Source: Clostridia bacterium | GTDB taxonomy: Bacteria; Bacillota; Clostridia; Oscillospirales; Acutalibacteraceae | NCBI GenBank assembly: GCA_017513195.1 | Contig: JAFXGM010000023.1 | Span: 1-40,968, forward strand | Direction of reading: 5' to 3' | Length of the DNA: 40,968 bases | Part shown: positions 1 to 7,293 of the stretch, piece after piece | How positions within the stretch are numbered: position 1 is the stretch's first letter | Layout of the letters: each line of letters starts with the position of its first letter | The notes under the pieces: model-generated | Seen by the model: the letters and a program-made list of their open reading frames with translations, nothing else | Database searches by the model: none | Told to the model about the DNA's origin: nothing | Made by a program: the position numbers and the translations under genes

Positions 1-141
1 GCCACGCCCTGCCGTTGCTTTCTGGGTTAGTCAAGACTTGTTCTGTTGCTATCTGCCATTCAGTTACAACTCTTTGCATATACTCACGGCATATCTTTTC
101 ATCGCTCAAACATTCAATCGCTTTTTGTATGCGGTCTTCAC
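1..141. repeat. Terminal direct repeat, left copy (circular contig overlap)
   Basis: These 141 bases are identical to the last 141 bases of the window (40828-40968). The repeat lies inside one continuous reading frame that only becomes complete when the ends are joined. The simplest reading is an assembly overlap of a circular or circularly permuted molecule, giving a unique length of 40,827 bp. A genuine short terminal repeat is less likely, because the end falls inside a gene and far from the terminase genes. Confidence 0.93.
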
Positions 142-241
142 TCAAAGGCGGTGAGTTATACATACCGCTTTTGTAATCTTCCCACAATTCATAGCGATAA
201 TATTTCTGTGTAATGTTTGATATATCATTTGCCTTTGCCAT
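1..241 (-). CDS. Conserved phage protein, N-terminal part (gene spans the circle junction)
   Basis: The ATG is at 241. The frame runs off position 1 and continues at the other end of the window to a TGA at 40631-40633, giving about 145 aa in the circular genome. The first 44 residues are only visible here and begin MAKANDIS. I do not recognise a family. It lies between an IbrB-like ParB protein (start of the spacing only 20 bp upstream) and an IbrA-like PAPS-reductase protein whose ATG overlaps its stop, so it looks like the middle member of a three-gene translationally coupled cassette. The protein is rich in Trp, Tyr and charged residues, with no membrane segment. Confidence 0.85.
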   Translation of the reverse strand, partial: MAKANDISNITQKYYRYELWEDYKSGMYNSPPLSEDRIQKAIECLSDEKICREYMQRVVTEWQIATEQVLTNPESNGRAW

Positions 242-261
242 AACGCCTTACCTCTTGACTA

Positions 262-930
262 TCATTCCTGCAACTTTGTATCGTCAATAACTGTCTGCTT
301 TTCGTCATCGTCATAATCGCATTCCCAAGCCTGCGAGAAATCACGGTCTGCAAACATTTCGGCAAGTCCCTGTATCTGTGCCAATCTCAATACTTCGTCA
401 GCATCCATACCCAACTCTTTCGCAATCTTCGTATCACTCCAATTACGCTTTTTGAGGTCAAGAACAATGTCGCTCATTGCTTCAACTTTGTGTTTACCTC
501 TTGCCCTGTTATGACGGATTGTTGATGCAATTCTATCGCCTTTATCTTCACGGTCATTATTGATAACTACAACAGGCAAATAACCATGTATGCGTTCTTT
601 AATGTCTGCGTATTCCTTGCCCACTCTGTTTCTATGGAAGCCGTCAACAACTTCATATATTCCATCGTGTTGCCATACAACAATAGGTTGTGTGTAGCCG
701 TCCTCTTGAATTGAAGTGTGCAGCAATTCCATTTCTGGCGGTGCTACGCTATTTGGGTTGTAATCGTTTGCAAAAACGAGGTCCTGTTTAACCCATTGCA
801 CGCACTCGACTGGCTCTGTTGAAAACGGGCTAACCTCTTTCAACATCTGTTTAATGTTGTTAATCGCTTCGGTGCGTTCCTCAATGCTTTCCATTGATAA
901 TAATTCTTCTTTTAAGTTCTGGTAATTCAT
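262..930 (-). CDS. ibrB: IbrB-like ParB/sulfiredoxin-fold protein
   Basis: The 222-aa protein has a ParB N-terminal nuclease-like fold. NDYNPN at about residues 55-60 and the catalytic-type motif DGFHRNR at about 96-102 match the ParB/Srx family GxxR region. A helix-turn-helix-like segment (about 163-193, NWSDTKIAKELGM) follows, then an acidic tail. The overall plan and the phage setting match IbrB, the partner of IbrA first described as an activator of eib genes in E. coli. The RBS AGAAAGGCAAGG precedes the ATG. It is followed by the unknown 145-aa gene and the IbrA homologue. The molecular activity of IbrB is not established; DNA/nucleotide binding or CTP/ATP hydrolysis is inference from the fold. 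A plasmid-type partition role is unlikely because no ParA is present. Confidence 0.82.
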   Translation of the reverse strand: MNYQNLKEELLSMESIEERTEAINNIKQMLKEVSPFSTEPVECVQWVKQDLVFANDYNPNSVAPPEMELLHTSIQEDGYTQPIVVWQHDGIYEVVDGFHRNRVGKEYADIKERIHGYLPVVVINNDREDKGDRIASTIRHNRARGKHKVEAMSDIVLDLKKRNWSDTKIAKELGMDADEVLRLAQIQGLAEMFADRDFSQAWECDYDDDEKQTVIDDTKLQE

Positions 931-932
931 AA

Positions 933-1121
933 TTATAGCCTTGCCTTTCTTTCTTTAATTCTTTGCTTTAATTTACGCTTAAATCGTCTGTAATGACCTT
1001 TTACAATGCGTTTTACATTCTGTTCAAAGTTAATCACTGCTTCTTCATTAAAAAAGCCGTATAAGAGTAATATAGTGATAATAACTTCTATTCCCGTTTG
1101 CATAATGTGTTCAGTTGACAT
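933..1121 (-). CDS. Small membrane protein with basic tail
   Basis: About 62 aa from the ATG at 1121. A GTG at 1130 is also possible, but the Shine-Dalgarno AGGTAGGTG lies 6 nt before the ATG. One hydrophobic segment (GIEVIITILLLYGFF, near residues 9-23) is followed by a strongly basic tail rich in Lys and Arg. The likely topology is a single-pass membrane anchor with a cytoplasmic nucleic-acid- or lipid-binding tail. The start overlaps the upstream 70-aa gene by 11 nt, and the stop lies 2 nt before the IbrB-like start. Function unknown. Confidence 0.7.
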   Translation of the reverse strand: MSTEHIMQTGIEVIITILLLYGFFNEEAVINFEQNVKRIVKGHYRRFKRKLKQRIKERKARL

Positions 1122-1323
1122 TGTTTTCACCTACCTTTACAAAGCCTTTGCGTTCTCTCAAAAACTCTTGAACTGAACTCCAGCCCATTTCCTTTAATTT
1201 CGCTTTCACGGGTCTTAATGTTGTACCGTCTTTGAATTTGGTGATTATTTCATAATTGCCCTCATCGTCAACGGTAGTTATCACATCAAACCCGTTTCGG
1301 TGTTCTTCTCTTTTATATTCCAT
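1111..1323 (-). CDS. Small phage protein, 70 aa, unknown
   Basis: The ATG at 1323 follows GAGG at an acceptable distance (about 8 nt). The protein is soluble and charged, with a predicted beta-rich N-terminal half (ITTVDDEGNYEIITKF) and a short helical C-terminus. I do not recognise a family. It sits in the leftward accessory operon driven from the promoter at 1875-1902 and overlaps the next gene by 11 nt, which suggests coupling. Confidence 0.7.
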   Translation of the reverse strand: MEYKREEHRNGFDVITTVDDEGNYEIITKFKDGTTLRPVKAKLKEMGWSSVQEFLRERKGFVKVGENNVN

Positions 1324-1329
1324 AGTTAA

Positions 1330-1470
1330 TTACCTCACAAGGTCAATGATGTCTTTTACTGTGAGGGCTTCAACCTCGTCCTGTGCCAGACATTCCATAA
1401 CTGCTACGCCGTTTACTTCAATGCAATAGCCACAGTTTTCCGATTTTGTGATTTCAATAATTGTTTTCAT
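1330..1470 (-). CDS. Small protein, 46 aa, unknown
   Basis: The ATG at 1470 is preceded by GAAAGGACAAACT, a good Shine-Dalgarno. The protein begins MKTIIEITKSENCGYC and ends DIIDLVR. It contains a CGYC motif and a third cysteine (MECLAQ), so metal binding is conceivable but unproven. It sits 6 nt before the start of the 70-aa gene, in the same operon. The good RBS, tight packing and normal codon use support it as real. Confidence 0.6.
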   Translation of the reverse strand: MKTIIEITKSENCGYCIEVNGVAVMECLAQDEVEALTVKDIIDLVR

Positions 1471-1491
1471 AGTTGTTTGTCCTTTCAAATG

Positions 1492-1587
1492 TTATTTATT
1501 TGCTCTTGGGTCATCAAGAAACGCATCGTAAGTTTCGTCCGTGTCTTCTTCGACACCCATAAAATCTAACCATTCGTAATAACTCAT
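1492..1587 (-). CDS. Very small acidic protein, 31 aa, unknown
   Basis: The ATG at 1587 has an excellent RBS (AAAAGGAGTACAAATT). The peptide starts MSYYEWLDFMGVEED and is strongly acidic. It lies between the 72-aa gene (14 nt away) and the 46-aa gene in the same operon. The strong ribosome binding site and close spacing are the evidence; no family is recognised. Confidence 0.55.
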   Translation of the reverse strand: MSYYEWLDFMGVEEDTDETYDAFLDDPRANK

Positions 1588-1601
1588 AATTTGTACTCCT
1601 T

Positions 1602-1820
1602 TTACATTTCTTCAATGCTATTGATTACGATTGTTCTTTCTGTGCCACCAAGTCTAATAAGTAATCCTACATCTTCATCAGTTTCCTTATCTACATACCC
1701 TGCGGTGATGTATTCGCTATTTTCTTCCCAAACATCAATTCCCATTTCATTGAGTTCTTGTATAATGTCTCTTCTTTGCCCGTACCAGTTGCCTATCATT
1801 TCATTAAGTTTTTCTTTCAT
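1602..1820 (-). CDS. Small phage protein, 72 aa, first gene of accessory operon
   Basis: ATG at 1820 preceded by CGAAAGGAAAATAAAAA. The N-terminal half is helical and the C-terminal half contains a beta-rich stretch ending RTIVINSIEEM. It is the first gene after the promoter at 1875-1902 and heads the leftward operon that continues across the circle junction to the IbrA-like gene and beyond. No family is recognised. Overlapping + strand frames here are not credible because they lack RBSs and are rich in Ser/Ile/Phe. Confidence 0.7.
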   Translation of the reverse strand: MKEKLNEMIGNWYGQRRDIIQELNEMGIDVWEENSEYITAGYVDKETDEDVGLLIRLGGTERTIVINSIEEM

Positions 1821-1841
1821 TTTTTTATTTTCCTTTCGTTT

Positions 1842-1857
1842 ATACCCTGTGGGGTAT
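1842..1857 (-). promoter_or_regulatory. Perfect inverted repeat in 5' leader (possible operator or hairpin)
   Basis: ATACCC-TGTG-GGGTAT is a perfect 6-bp inverted repeat with a 4-nt loop, starting about 10 nt downstream of the expected transcription start. It could be an operator for a phage regulator or a 5' stabilising hairpin of the accessory operon mRNA. No T-tract follows, so it is not a terminator. Confidence 0.5.
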
Positions 1858-1874
1858 CTCTTTGGTATGGTTAT

Positions 1875-1902
1875 ATTATACTCTTTTTTGAGTACAATTC
1901 AA
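1875..1902 (-). promoter_or_regulatory. Sigma-A-type promoter of leftward accessory operon
   Basis: On the - strand, TTGAAT (1902-1897), a 16-bp spacer, then TATAAT (1880-1875). The -10 is a perfect consensus. It lies 55 nt upstream of the first gene of the operon and downstream of the terminator that closes the lysis cassette, so accessory expression is separable from late expression. Confidence 0.7.
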
Positions 1903-1966
1903 GATGTAATATTCCACAAACTTCCATTTATATTTTTGTATAAATTGCACTAAAACAGACAAAACA

Positions 1967-1984
1967 TTCAAAGTATAGTTTGAA
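1967..1984. other. Short inverted repeat in the gap between lysis cassette and accessory operon
   Basis: TTCAAA-GTATAG-TTTGAA is a perfect 6-bp inverted repeat in the 252-bp non-coding gap 1821-2072. It lies about 65 bp upstream of the accessory promoter, far for a simple repressor site but compatible with an activator site. Apart from the promoter, this repeat and the terminator, I see nothing else in the gap. Confidence 0.3.
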
Positions 1985-2023
1985 TATTTACAGTCAAATA
2001 TTGATTTTTTGCAAAAAAAGGCA

Positions 2024-2059
2024 TAAAAAAAAGAGGGACAGAGCGTTTGCCCTGTCCCT
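2024..2059 (-). terminator. Rho-independent terminator after endolysin
   Basis: On the - strand, AGGGACAG (2059-2052) pairs perfectly with CTGTCCCT (2041-2034), and a run of eight T follows after one C. It ends the late transcript 13 nt beyond the amidase stop codon. Confidence 0.9.
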
Positions 2060-2072
2060 TAAATAGAGTTAT

Positions 2073-2912
2073 TTACTTTTTGAAGCCGTGTTTTTCAAGT
2101 GCTTTGAGTGTTAGTGGACCAAAATAGCCGTCTGGTTTAAGTCCGCTTCTTCTCTGGAACTCTTTAACCGCTTTAATAAGGTTATCGCCGTAATAATTGC
2201 CCAGTGCTTTTTCGCTTGTATAAGACGGAAAAACTCTACGCATAAAAGCAGCGATTTTACCGATATTTTCGTGTCGGTCACCTTTCTTGAAATATCCTCT
2301 TGAATGAAGAAAACTGCCACTTGTTGTGTTTTTTACGGGTGTTTGTACCGCTTTTTTCTTCAAGCCCAAGAACTCAATCAAGCCCTCTGCAACTGCTTTT
2401 GCATAGGCGGTCTGTCCTGCATCACTTGTGATGTACTTATAGTCTTTTGTACCGTCCATAAAACCGCCCTCAACGAGTACGGCGGGTATTCTATCTTGAT
2501 TGATAACCGCAAAATCGCACTGTTTTACGCCCCTGCCTTTAAGACCTGTATTTTTAACAAGTCTTGTATAAATGCAGTTTGCAAGTTTTGTGTCACTTGC
2601 AAGAGGGTTTTTATCGGTGTACACTTCAACGCCTGTTGCATTGTTCCATTTGCCTGTGTATGCGTTATGATGAATAGAAACAAACGCTTTAACACCTGCT
2701 TTGACATATTTGTTATGTCGGCTTGCAAGGCTTTCATCGGTTGCACCCTCGTTGTTATCTGTGTGAATAATCTCACAATCATAATCAGCAAGATATTTTA
2801 CAACCTTGTCACGCACTTTGTCATTCAAAGTCCATTCTTTGATGCCGTCTGGTGTCTGTTTGCCCTTTGTTTTCAATCCGTGTCCTGCATCTAAACCGAT
2901 TTTAATTGCCAT
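2073..2912 (-). CDS. Endolysin: N-acetylmuramoyl-L-alanine amidase (Amidase_3) with C-terminal peptidoglycan-binding domain
   Basis: 279 aa. The N-terminal zinc amidase domain (about 1-180) shows DAGHG (His11), an acidic ligand candidate near residue 26, SIHHN near residue 80 and the catalytic Glu in VEGGF near residue 147. The C-terminal 70 residues (GNYYGDNLIKAVKEF, KPDGYFGPLTLKALE) match PG_binding_1. It cleaves the bond between MurNAc and the stem peptide at lysis. No signal peptide is present, so export depends on the adjacent holin. It is the last gene of the late operon and is followed by a strong terminator. Confidence 0.95.
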   Translation of the reverse strand: MAIKIGLDAGHGLKTKGKQTPDGIKEWTLNDKVRDKVVKYLADYDCEIIHTDNNEGATDESLASRHNKYVKAGVKAFVSIHHNAYTGKWNNATGVEVYTDKNPLASDTKLANCIYTRLVKNTGLKGRGVKQCDFAVINQDRIPAVLVEGGFMDGTKDYKYITSDAGQTAYAKAVAEGLIEFLGLKKKAVQTPVKNTTSGSFLHSRGYFKKGDRHENIGKIAAFMRRVFPSYTSEKALGNYYGDNLIKAVKEFQRRSGLKPDGYFGPLTLKALEKHGFKK

Positions 2913-2919
2913 AATTCAA

Positions 2920-3231
2920 TCACTCGCTTTCGCCAAAAGTTTCGTTGATTTCGTCTTGTGTAATCTTGTAATCATTAAGCCAATTTCTAAAAAGATTGAT
3001 TGCAATATTAAGAGCTGCCGTCAATCCTGCCATTACCGCTGACAAAATCGTTGTATATGCAAATTCTTTTATGCCGTCAATGGTTGATACGCTATAAAAA
3101 CTTTCAACAGAAACAACCAAAGAAGCACCAACCGCAACAATAAATGTCTTGAATGTTCTAACTGCTATATCTTTTGCCTGTTCCTTTGTAATTCCAATTC
3201 TTTTTAATACTTTGGTAAAAAAGTTTTTCAT
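2920..3231 (-). CDS. Holin
   Basis: 103 aa. A basic N-terminus is followed by two hydrophobic segments (about residues 31-47 and 58-83), with a charged C-terminus. Size, topology and the position directly before the amidase match phage holins of the Firmicutes LLH type. It permeabilises the cell membrane at the time of lysis to release or activate the amidase. Start: ATG after a GAAAGGCGG ribosome binding site. Confidence 0.82.
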   Translation of the reverse strand: MKNFFTKVLKRIGITKEQAKDIAVRTFKTFIVAVGASLVVSVESFYSVSTIDGIKEFAYTTILSAVMAGLTAALNIAINLFRNWLNDYKITQDEINETFGESE

Positions 3232-3249
3232 AAGATTACCGCCTTTCTT

Positions 3250-3546
3250 TTATTTGTGGTATTTTTCAAGGTCATCAATTCGATGATTGATAACTTTGAT
3301 TTTTTCTTGTTCTACTTCGTCCGATTTTTCAAGTTTATAAACTCTCTCAATAACCTTGTTATGCTTTTCAACTTGGCTTTTGAGTTCGTCTATTTTGGTG
3401 TCTGTTACTGCCTGTGCAACTACAAGTTTGTTTTCAATAGATTTGTTAGATTTTGAATTTGTGATAATAACACCTATCAAAGTCATTAAACCTACCAAAA
3501 ACGAGCTGCCTGCGGCTACAAGAGCAACCACAATGTCCTTATCCAT
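3250..3546 (-). CDS. Membrane-anchored coiled-coil protein (XhlA/BhlA-like, lysis cassette)
   Basis: About 98 aa from the ATG at 3546; a GTG at 3555 is also in frame but the RBS GGGGGTGTG suits the ATG. One transmembrane segment (IVVALVAAGSSFLVGLMTLIGVIIT) is followed by a long charged helix with heptad-like spacing. It resembles XhlA/hemolysin-type accessory lysis proteins. Its position between the tail fibre gene and the holin supports a role in lysis. In some phages such proteins are instead virion components. Confidence 0.65.
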   Translation of the reverse strand: MDKDIVVALVAAGSSFLVGLMTLIGVIITNSKSNKSIENKLVVAQAVTDTKIDELKSQVEKHNKVIERVYKLEKSDEVEQEKIKVINHRIDDLEKYHK

Positions 3547-3559
3547 AACACACACCCCC

Positions 3560-5611
3560 TTACCAGCCGATTACATAGCGAAGAACAAACGCACTGTTTG
3601 AGTATGTAATTCCACCAATCGTGAAATCGGCGTTGTTCTTTTCGTGTCCCACGATTTTGTCATCGTGAATATATAGGTACTTAATTCCGTTTCGCCAAGG
3701 TGTCAACAATGGCACAGAATGACCGCACCCACCGAACAAACTAACCGATTTTTTCAACACGGTGTATTCTACTATTTCGGCATTTGAAGCCGCCCCATTA
3801 CTATAAAGAGAAAATATAAGCGTTATTCCGTGTGGTTGTTCGCTTACCTTTTGCGTTAATGTTACGGTGTGTCCCGCCGTCATATAATAGCCACCTGTTT
3901 CAAGTGTTGAGCCGTCCCATAAGACATTACCTGCAACCGAATATATCTGTTGCCAATCACCCCAAGAGCCAGAATGATAAAATCTTTTCCAGATACGGAA
4001 TTCGGCTTTACTGGTATATGTGATAGTTTGAACAATCTGTCCCTCGTCACCAGCACTCGCAACCTCTAATGAGAATGTTCCACTTGTTACAGGGCAATTT
4101 TTGTATGTTAATACATTTCTATCAATGCTTACATAGGTATTCGGCTGCACTACATCATTCAAGTCAGTGTTTTCGGGCAGTGTTATATTTATAAAGCCCT
4201 CATTTGCTCTTATTACATAACCCACATCAAGACCGTTCTCAATTTCGCCAACCTTACCAAGTCCCATTCCTTTGCCGTCTGCTCGCCAGTGCATCAAAAC
4301 TGCACCCGTTGAAAGAACTGTCGGTTTAGTTGTTGTTGCTAAATCGTCTTTTACGATAATACGAACATCGTAAGTTGAGCCGCTATCGGCTTCAAAAATA
4401 TATGAAACTTCGTTCACGCTATAAACACCAGTGTAACTATCGAAAGTTATTGCGGTGTATGTTGCTTCGCTCTTTTTCTTATATTCAAGGGTATATTTTG
4501 CAGAATTAAGATTGTTAAGTGCGGTTACGATTGCCGAGAATGTTACCTGTGCATATTCACCCAGAATGTTCTCTGTGCCGTCCTCATTGCATCTCTTAAC
4601 CTTTAATTCTGTTACTTTTGGTTGTGAGTAATCAATAACGCTTCGGCTTGTTTCTGCTGACCCGCTTCGTCCTCGATTATCCTTAACGGTTGCTGAAACT
4701 TTCAGCGTTCCCGTTGAGTTCAACGCACCTGTTGTAAAATTCGCCTTTGAATAGGTCAAGCCGTTTGCCTTTACGCTATACGAAGCAATAGCCGAGCCAT
4801 AAGCGGTTGTAGGTGTTACAACTACCGCAAATTTTGAATAGCCTTTAATATATGCCCCGTATTTATCTGCATACCCTGTCGCATCAGTCACGGCAAGAGT
4901 ACAAGACGGTTTAACACTATCGGGAACATAAACAGTAATGTTTTTATAAACATCGCTGCCAATTCGTGTTGTGCCACTCAAAGTACGCAAACACAGTTGT
5001 AATGTTCCACTTGTTGCGTTTGGAAATTGTGAGCAAGTTGCCATATCAATAGTGAACTCTTTTGAAGTTCCTATTCCTGTGCCTAAATCATACCAAGCAC
5101 TATTGCCGACCTTATACCACAACTGGTGTGTAAAAGACGAATTTTGTCTTGTTATGTTTACGGTCATCTTGCCACCGATTGTATTGCCACTTACTGTACC
5201 AAATGACGATGCTCTCGCTATATTCGTCAATGTTGCCGTTCCAGATGCAGAAACGCTTGAAATGTATTGACCGCTTAAAGTTACGGCAATATCAAGTTTG
5301 CAGCTTACGGCAATACTCTTTTTACCGTCCGAATTGTGCGTAATATTTGAAACGGTTTTACTCCAAAGAGTTTTTGTTTGTCCGCTACCAACACCAACGG
5401 TACAAGTGCTTGAATAGGTTGTGCCGTTTATTGTGAAACTGATTTTTTTTGATGCTGAACTGTTAATCGTATAACCGCTTGCAGTTTTCAGTTTTGCAGT
5501 AATGGTAATATCCGATTGGTTGTTCGCAACATCAACATTGCTTTCAGCCCACTCAACAACCAAAGTCCAACCCGTCTTAAATGTATTTGAAAAACTTCCG
5601 CTTGTTGCCAT
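3560..5611 (-). CDS. Tail tip/baseplate protein, DUF859-like
   Basis: About 683 aa from the ATG at 5611 (GTG at 5617 also in frame; AGGTGGGTG precedes the ATG). The N-terminal half is Ser/Thr/Gly-rich repetitive beta structure with Ig-like character (SITVSC-, NGTTYSST-type strands), as in siphovirus DUF859 proteins of streptococcal and clostridial phages. The C-terminal third carries a phage-fibre-type end (WRADGKGMGLGKV, EFRIWKRFYHSGSWGDW) common in receptor-contacting proteins. The likely role is a distal tail or receptor-binding component. Its start overlaps the stop of the tail endopeptidase gene. Confidence 0.75.
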   Translation of the reverse strand: MATSGSFSNTFKTGWTLVVEWAESNVDVANNQSDITITAKLKTASGYTINSSASKKISFTINGTTYSSTCTVGVGSGQTKTLWSKTVSNITHNSDGKKSIAVSCKLDIAVTLSGQYISSVSASGTATLTNIARASSFGTVSGNTIGGKMTVNITRQNSSFTHQLWYKVGNSAWYDLGTGIGTSKEFTIDMATCSQFPNATSGTLQLCLRTLSGTTRIGSDVYKNITVYVPDSVKPSCTLAVTDATGYADKYGAYIKGYSKFAVVVTPTTAYGSAIASYSVKANGLTYSKANFTTGALNSTGTLKVSATVKDNRGRSGSAETSRSVIDYSQPKVTELKVKRCNEDGTENILGEYAQVTFSAIVTALNNLNSAKYTLEYKKKSEATYTAITFDSYTGVYSVNEVSYIFEADSGSTYDVRIIVKDDLATTTKPTVLSTGAVLMHWRADGKGMGLGKVGEIENGLDVGYVIRANEGFINITLPENTDLNDVVQPNTYVSIDRNVLTYKNCPVTSGTFSLEVASAGDEGQIVQTITYTSKAEFRIWKRFYHSGSWGDWQQIYSVAGNVLWDGSTLETGGYYMTAGHTVTLTQKVSEQPHGITLIFSLYSNGAASNAEIVEYTVLKKSVSLFGGCGHSVPLLTPWRNGIKYLYIHDDKIVGHEKNNADFTIGGITYSNSAFVLRYVIGW

Positions 5612-5613
5612 AA

Positions 5614-7293
5614 TCACTCACCCACCTTTAACACCATAACCGAATTATCGGTACGGGGAAGAAACGCAAAATTTCCAAGTTGAAAACGCTCACCCAAGCG
5701 AATGATAATGTTTCCTGTATAGAAATTTTCGCCGTCCCAATAACCGAATATAACGCCGTTTCTCTTGAAATTGATTACATCGTTTTCAATAGTCAGTGTT
5801 ATTGCACTGTCACTTGCCCCCAATTTAATTGAGCCACCCGCAAAACTGATATACTGATACAATTCGGTGAATTTTGTCTGCAAATCATCGTCAACGCCTA
5901 TAATTTGCTCTGTTGTAGTTGTAAACTTCAACAAGATTTCATCGGACAATATCTTTAATTGTGCTTCAACAGTTTTCCTGTATTCTTCATCATCAGTTTT
6001 GTTTACATAGGTTTCGGACACGCTTGACAATATACTGTCTGCGGTCTGTTTAATCAGTGAGTTTATAAGGAAGTTTTCGCTGCTTAACTTCTCATTTGTG
6101 ACATAATCACTTTCGATTTTTGCAATAGTTTGTGTTGCAGTGTCGATTTTCCCTGTTTGCTCAATTTGTAAGTCACTTAATGTTTTGAAGTTCTCGCCCA
6201 CTTCAATAGTGCTTTCGACTTCTTCACAAACATTTATATTTTTCTTGATAATACGGGCGGTATCATCAATACCGAGCAAAGCGTTAATAATTGGGTGATA
6301 GTTGTGTACTTCAAAATCGTCAATATCTAACCCAAGAAGAGATAAATCAAGGTTGGTGATTGAGTATTTTACCTGTACTTTGTTGTTTTCTGCAAGCCAG
6401 TTTTCACCCTTTGTTTTAAGGTTGAGTGCTTCGGTTACATCGTCCCATTCCACATAACCAACAATTAAGCCGTATTTTTCAATAGCCTGTTCATCGTCAA
6501 TGTAGTTTTTGCCGTCATTTACAGAAGAAATATCAAGTCTTTCTTCTGTTTCTACAAGTTGAGTTTGTTCGTTTCCCTCTGCATCAACCGTTGTTTCTTC
6601 CCTTTGGAGTTTGCAACCCAAAGGAATTAGTCTTGTAATATATGCGGACGGGTCTTTTTCCTTTGAAATTGACTTCATATTCCTTGACAATGCAATAGGC
6701 GTTGATTTTGTTTCACCGATTTGGGTTAAATAATCAATGTAAATCACACCGTCAACCACACGGAAGCGAATTTCACCACCTAAAACATCTATCAATTTCT
6801 TTTTGATAGTGTCCCAAGTGTTTTCACGCTGAATACCGCAATATAAATTGTCATTCGGGTCAGTCACAGTGACTTCACCAATAACAAAATGCTTGTATTC
6901 TTCCATTTGTGAATTATGAGTGTCAATAATGTGTTGTAAAAGTCCCGTTACCGTCCAGTTTTGCTCTGCAACATATACCTGCTTACTGTCGCAAAGAAAA
7001 CCGAAGAAACTTTCGCAAGTCACGGATTTTGTAATTTCACCGCTTTCACTCATAGCAGGGTTTGAGCAAAGCACTCTGCCTTGAAACTCAAAACGGTTTT
7101 TATTGGTGTTAAACACCTCTACAAGCGTTTTATACTCATAGAGGTTATTAAACCCTTTGTTAGACGGTAAAAGGGCAAAAGAAAAGGTATCAATCGAATT
7201 GATACCCTTTACAACATTACCGCTTGCCAGTTTTTGCTCGTGTCCGTGAATTTCTGTCGATATTCCGTTGTTATAAATATTTACTATATACAT
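5614..7293 (-). CDS. Tail-associated protein (prophage endopeptidase tail, Tal)
   Basis: 559 aa. The N-terminal ~360 residues follow the Tal/gp44-like ring-domain pattern of siphophage tail tips (TWDTIKKKLIDVLGGEI, SRNMKSISKEKDPSAYITRLIPLG). The C-terminal part is helical and then ends in a beta segment (FKRNGVIFGYWDGENFYTG). It follows Dit with a one-base TAATG overlap, which is the usual Dit-Tal order. The length suggests no large lytic domain, so I would not assign peptidase activity. Confidence 0.82.
   Translation of the reverse strand: MYIVNIYNNGISTEIHGHEQKLASGNVVKGINSIDTFSFALLPSNKGFNNLYEYKTLVEVFNTNKNRFEFQGRVLCSNPAMSESGEITKSVTCESFFGFLCDSKQVYVAEQNWTVTGLLQHIIDTHNSQMEEYKHFVIGEVTVTDPNDNLYCGIQRENTWDTIKKKLIDVLGGEIRFRVVDGVIYIDYLTQIGETKSTPIALSRNMKSISKEKDPSAYITRLIPLGCKLQREETTVDAEGNEQTQLVETEERLDISSVNDGKNYIDDEQAIEKYGLIVGYVEWDDVTEALNLKTKGENWLAENNKVQVKYSITNLDLSLLGLDIDDFEVHNYHPIINALLGIDDTARIIKKNINVCEEVESTIEVGENFKTLSDLQIEQTGKIDTATQTIAKIESDYVTNEKLSSENFLINSLIKQTADSILSSVSETYVNKTDDEEYRKTVEAQLKILSDEILLKFTTTTEQIIGVDDDLQTKFTELYQYISFAGGSIKLGASDSAITLTIENDVINFKRNGVIFGYWDGENFYTGNIIIRLGERFQLGNFAFLPRTDNSVMVLKVGE

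Noticed and set aside
1-141. True terminal redundancy of the phage chromosome
   Set aside because: Exact 141-bp overlap inside a gene, far from the terminase region, fits assembly overlap better. Coverage data would be needed to exclude it fully.
262-930. Plasmid partition ParB (implying a phage-plasmid)
   Set aside because: No ParA ATPase and no parS-like repeats; IbrA homologue nearby fits IbrB much better, and a serine integrase is present.
1591-1953. 120-aa + strand frame (Ser/Ile/Phe-rich) opposite the 72-aa gene
   Set aside because: No ribosome binding site, low-complexity hydrophobic translation, and it covers the promoter, leader and 72-aa gene of the opposite strand.
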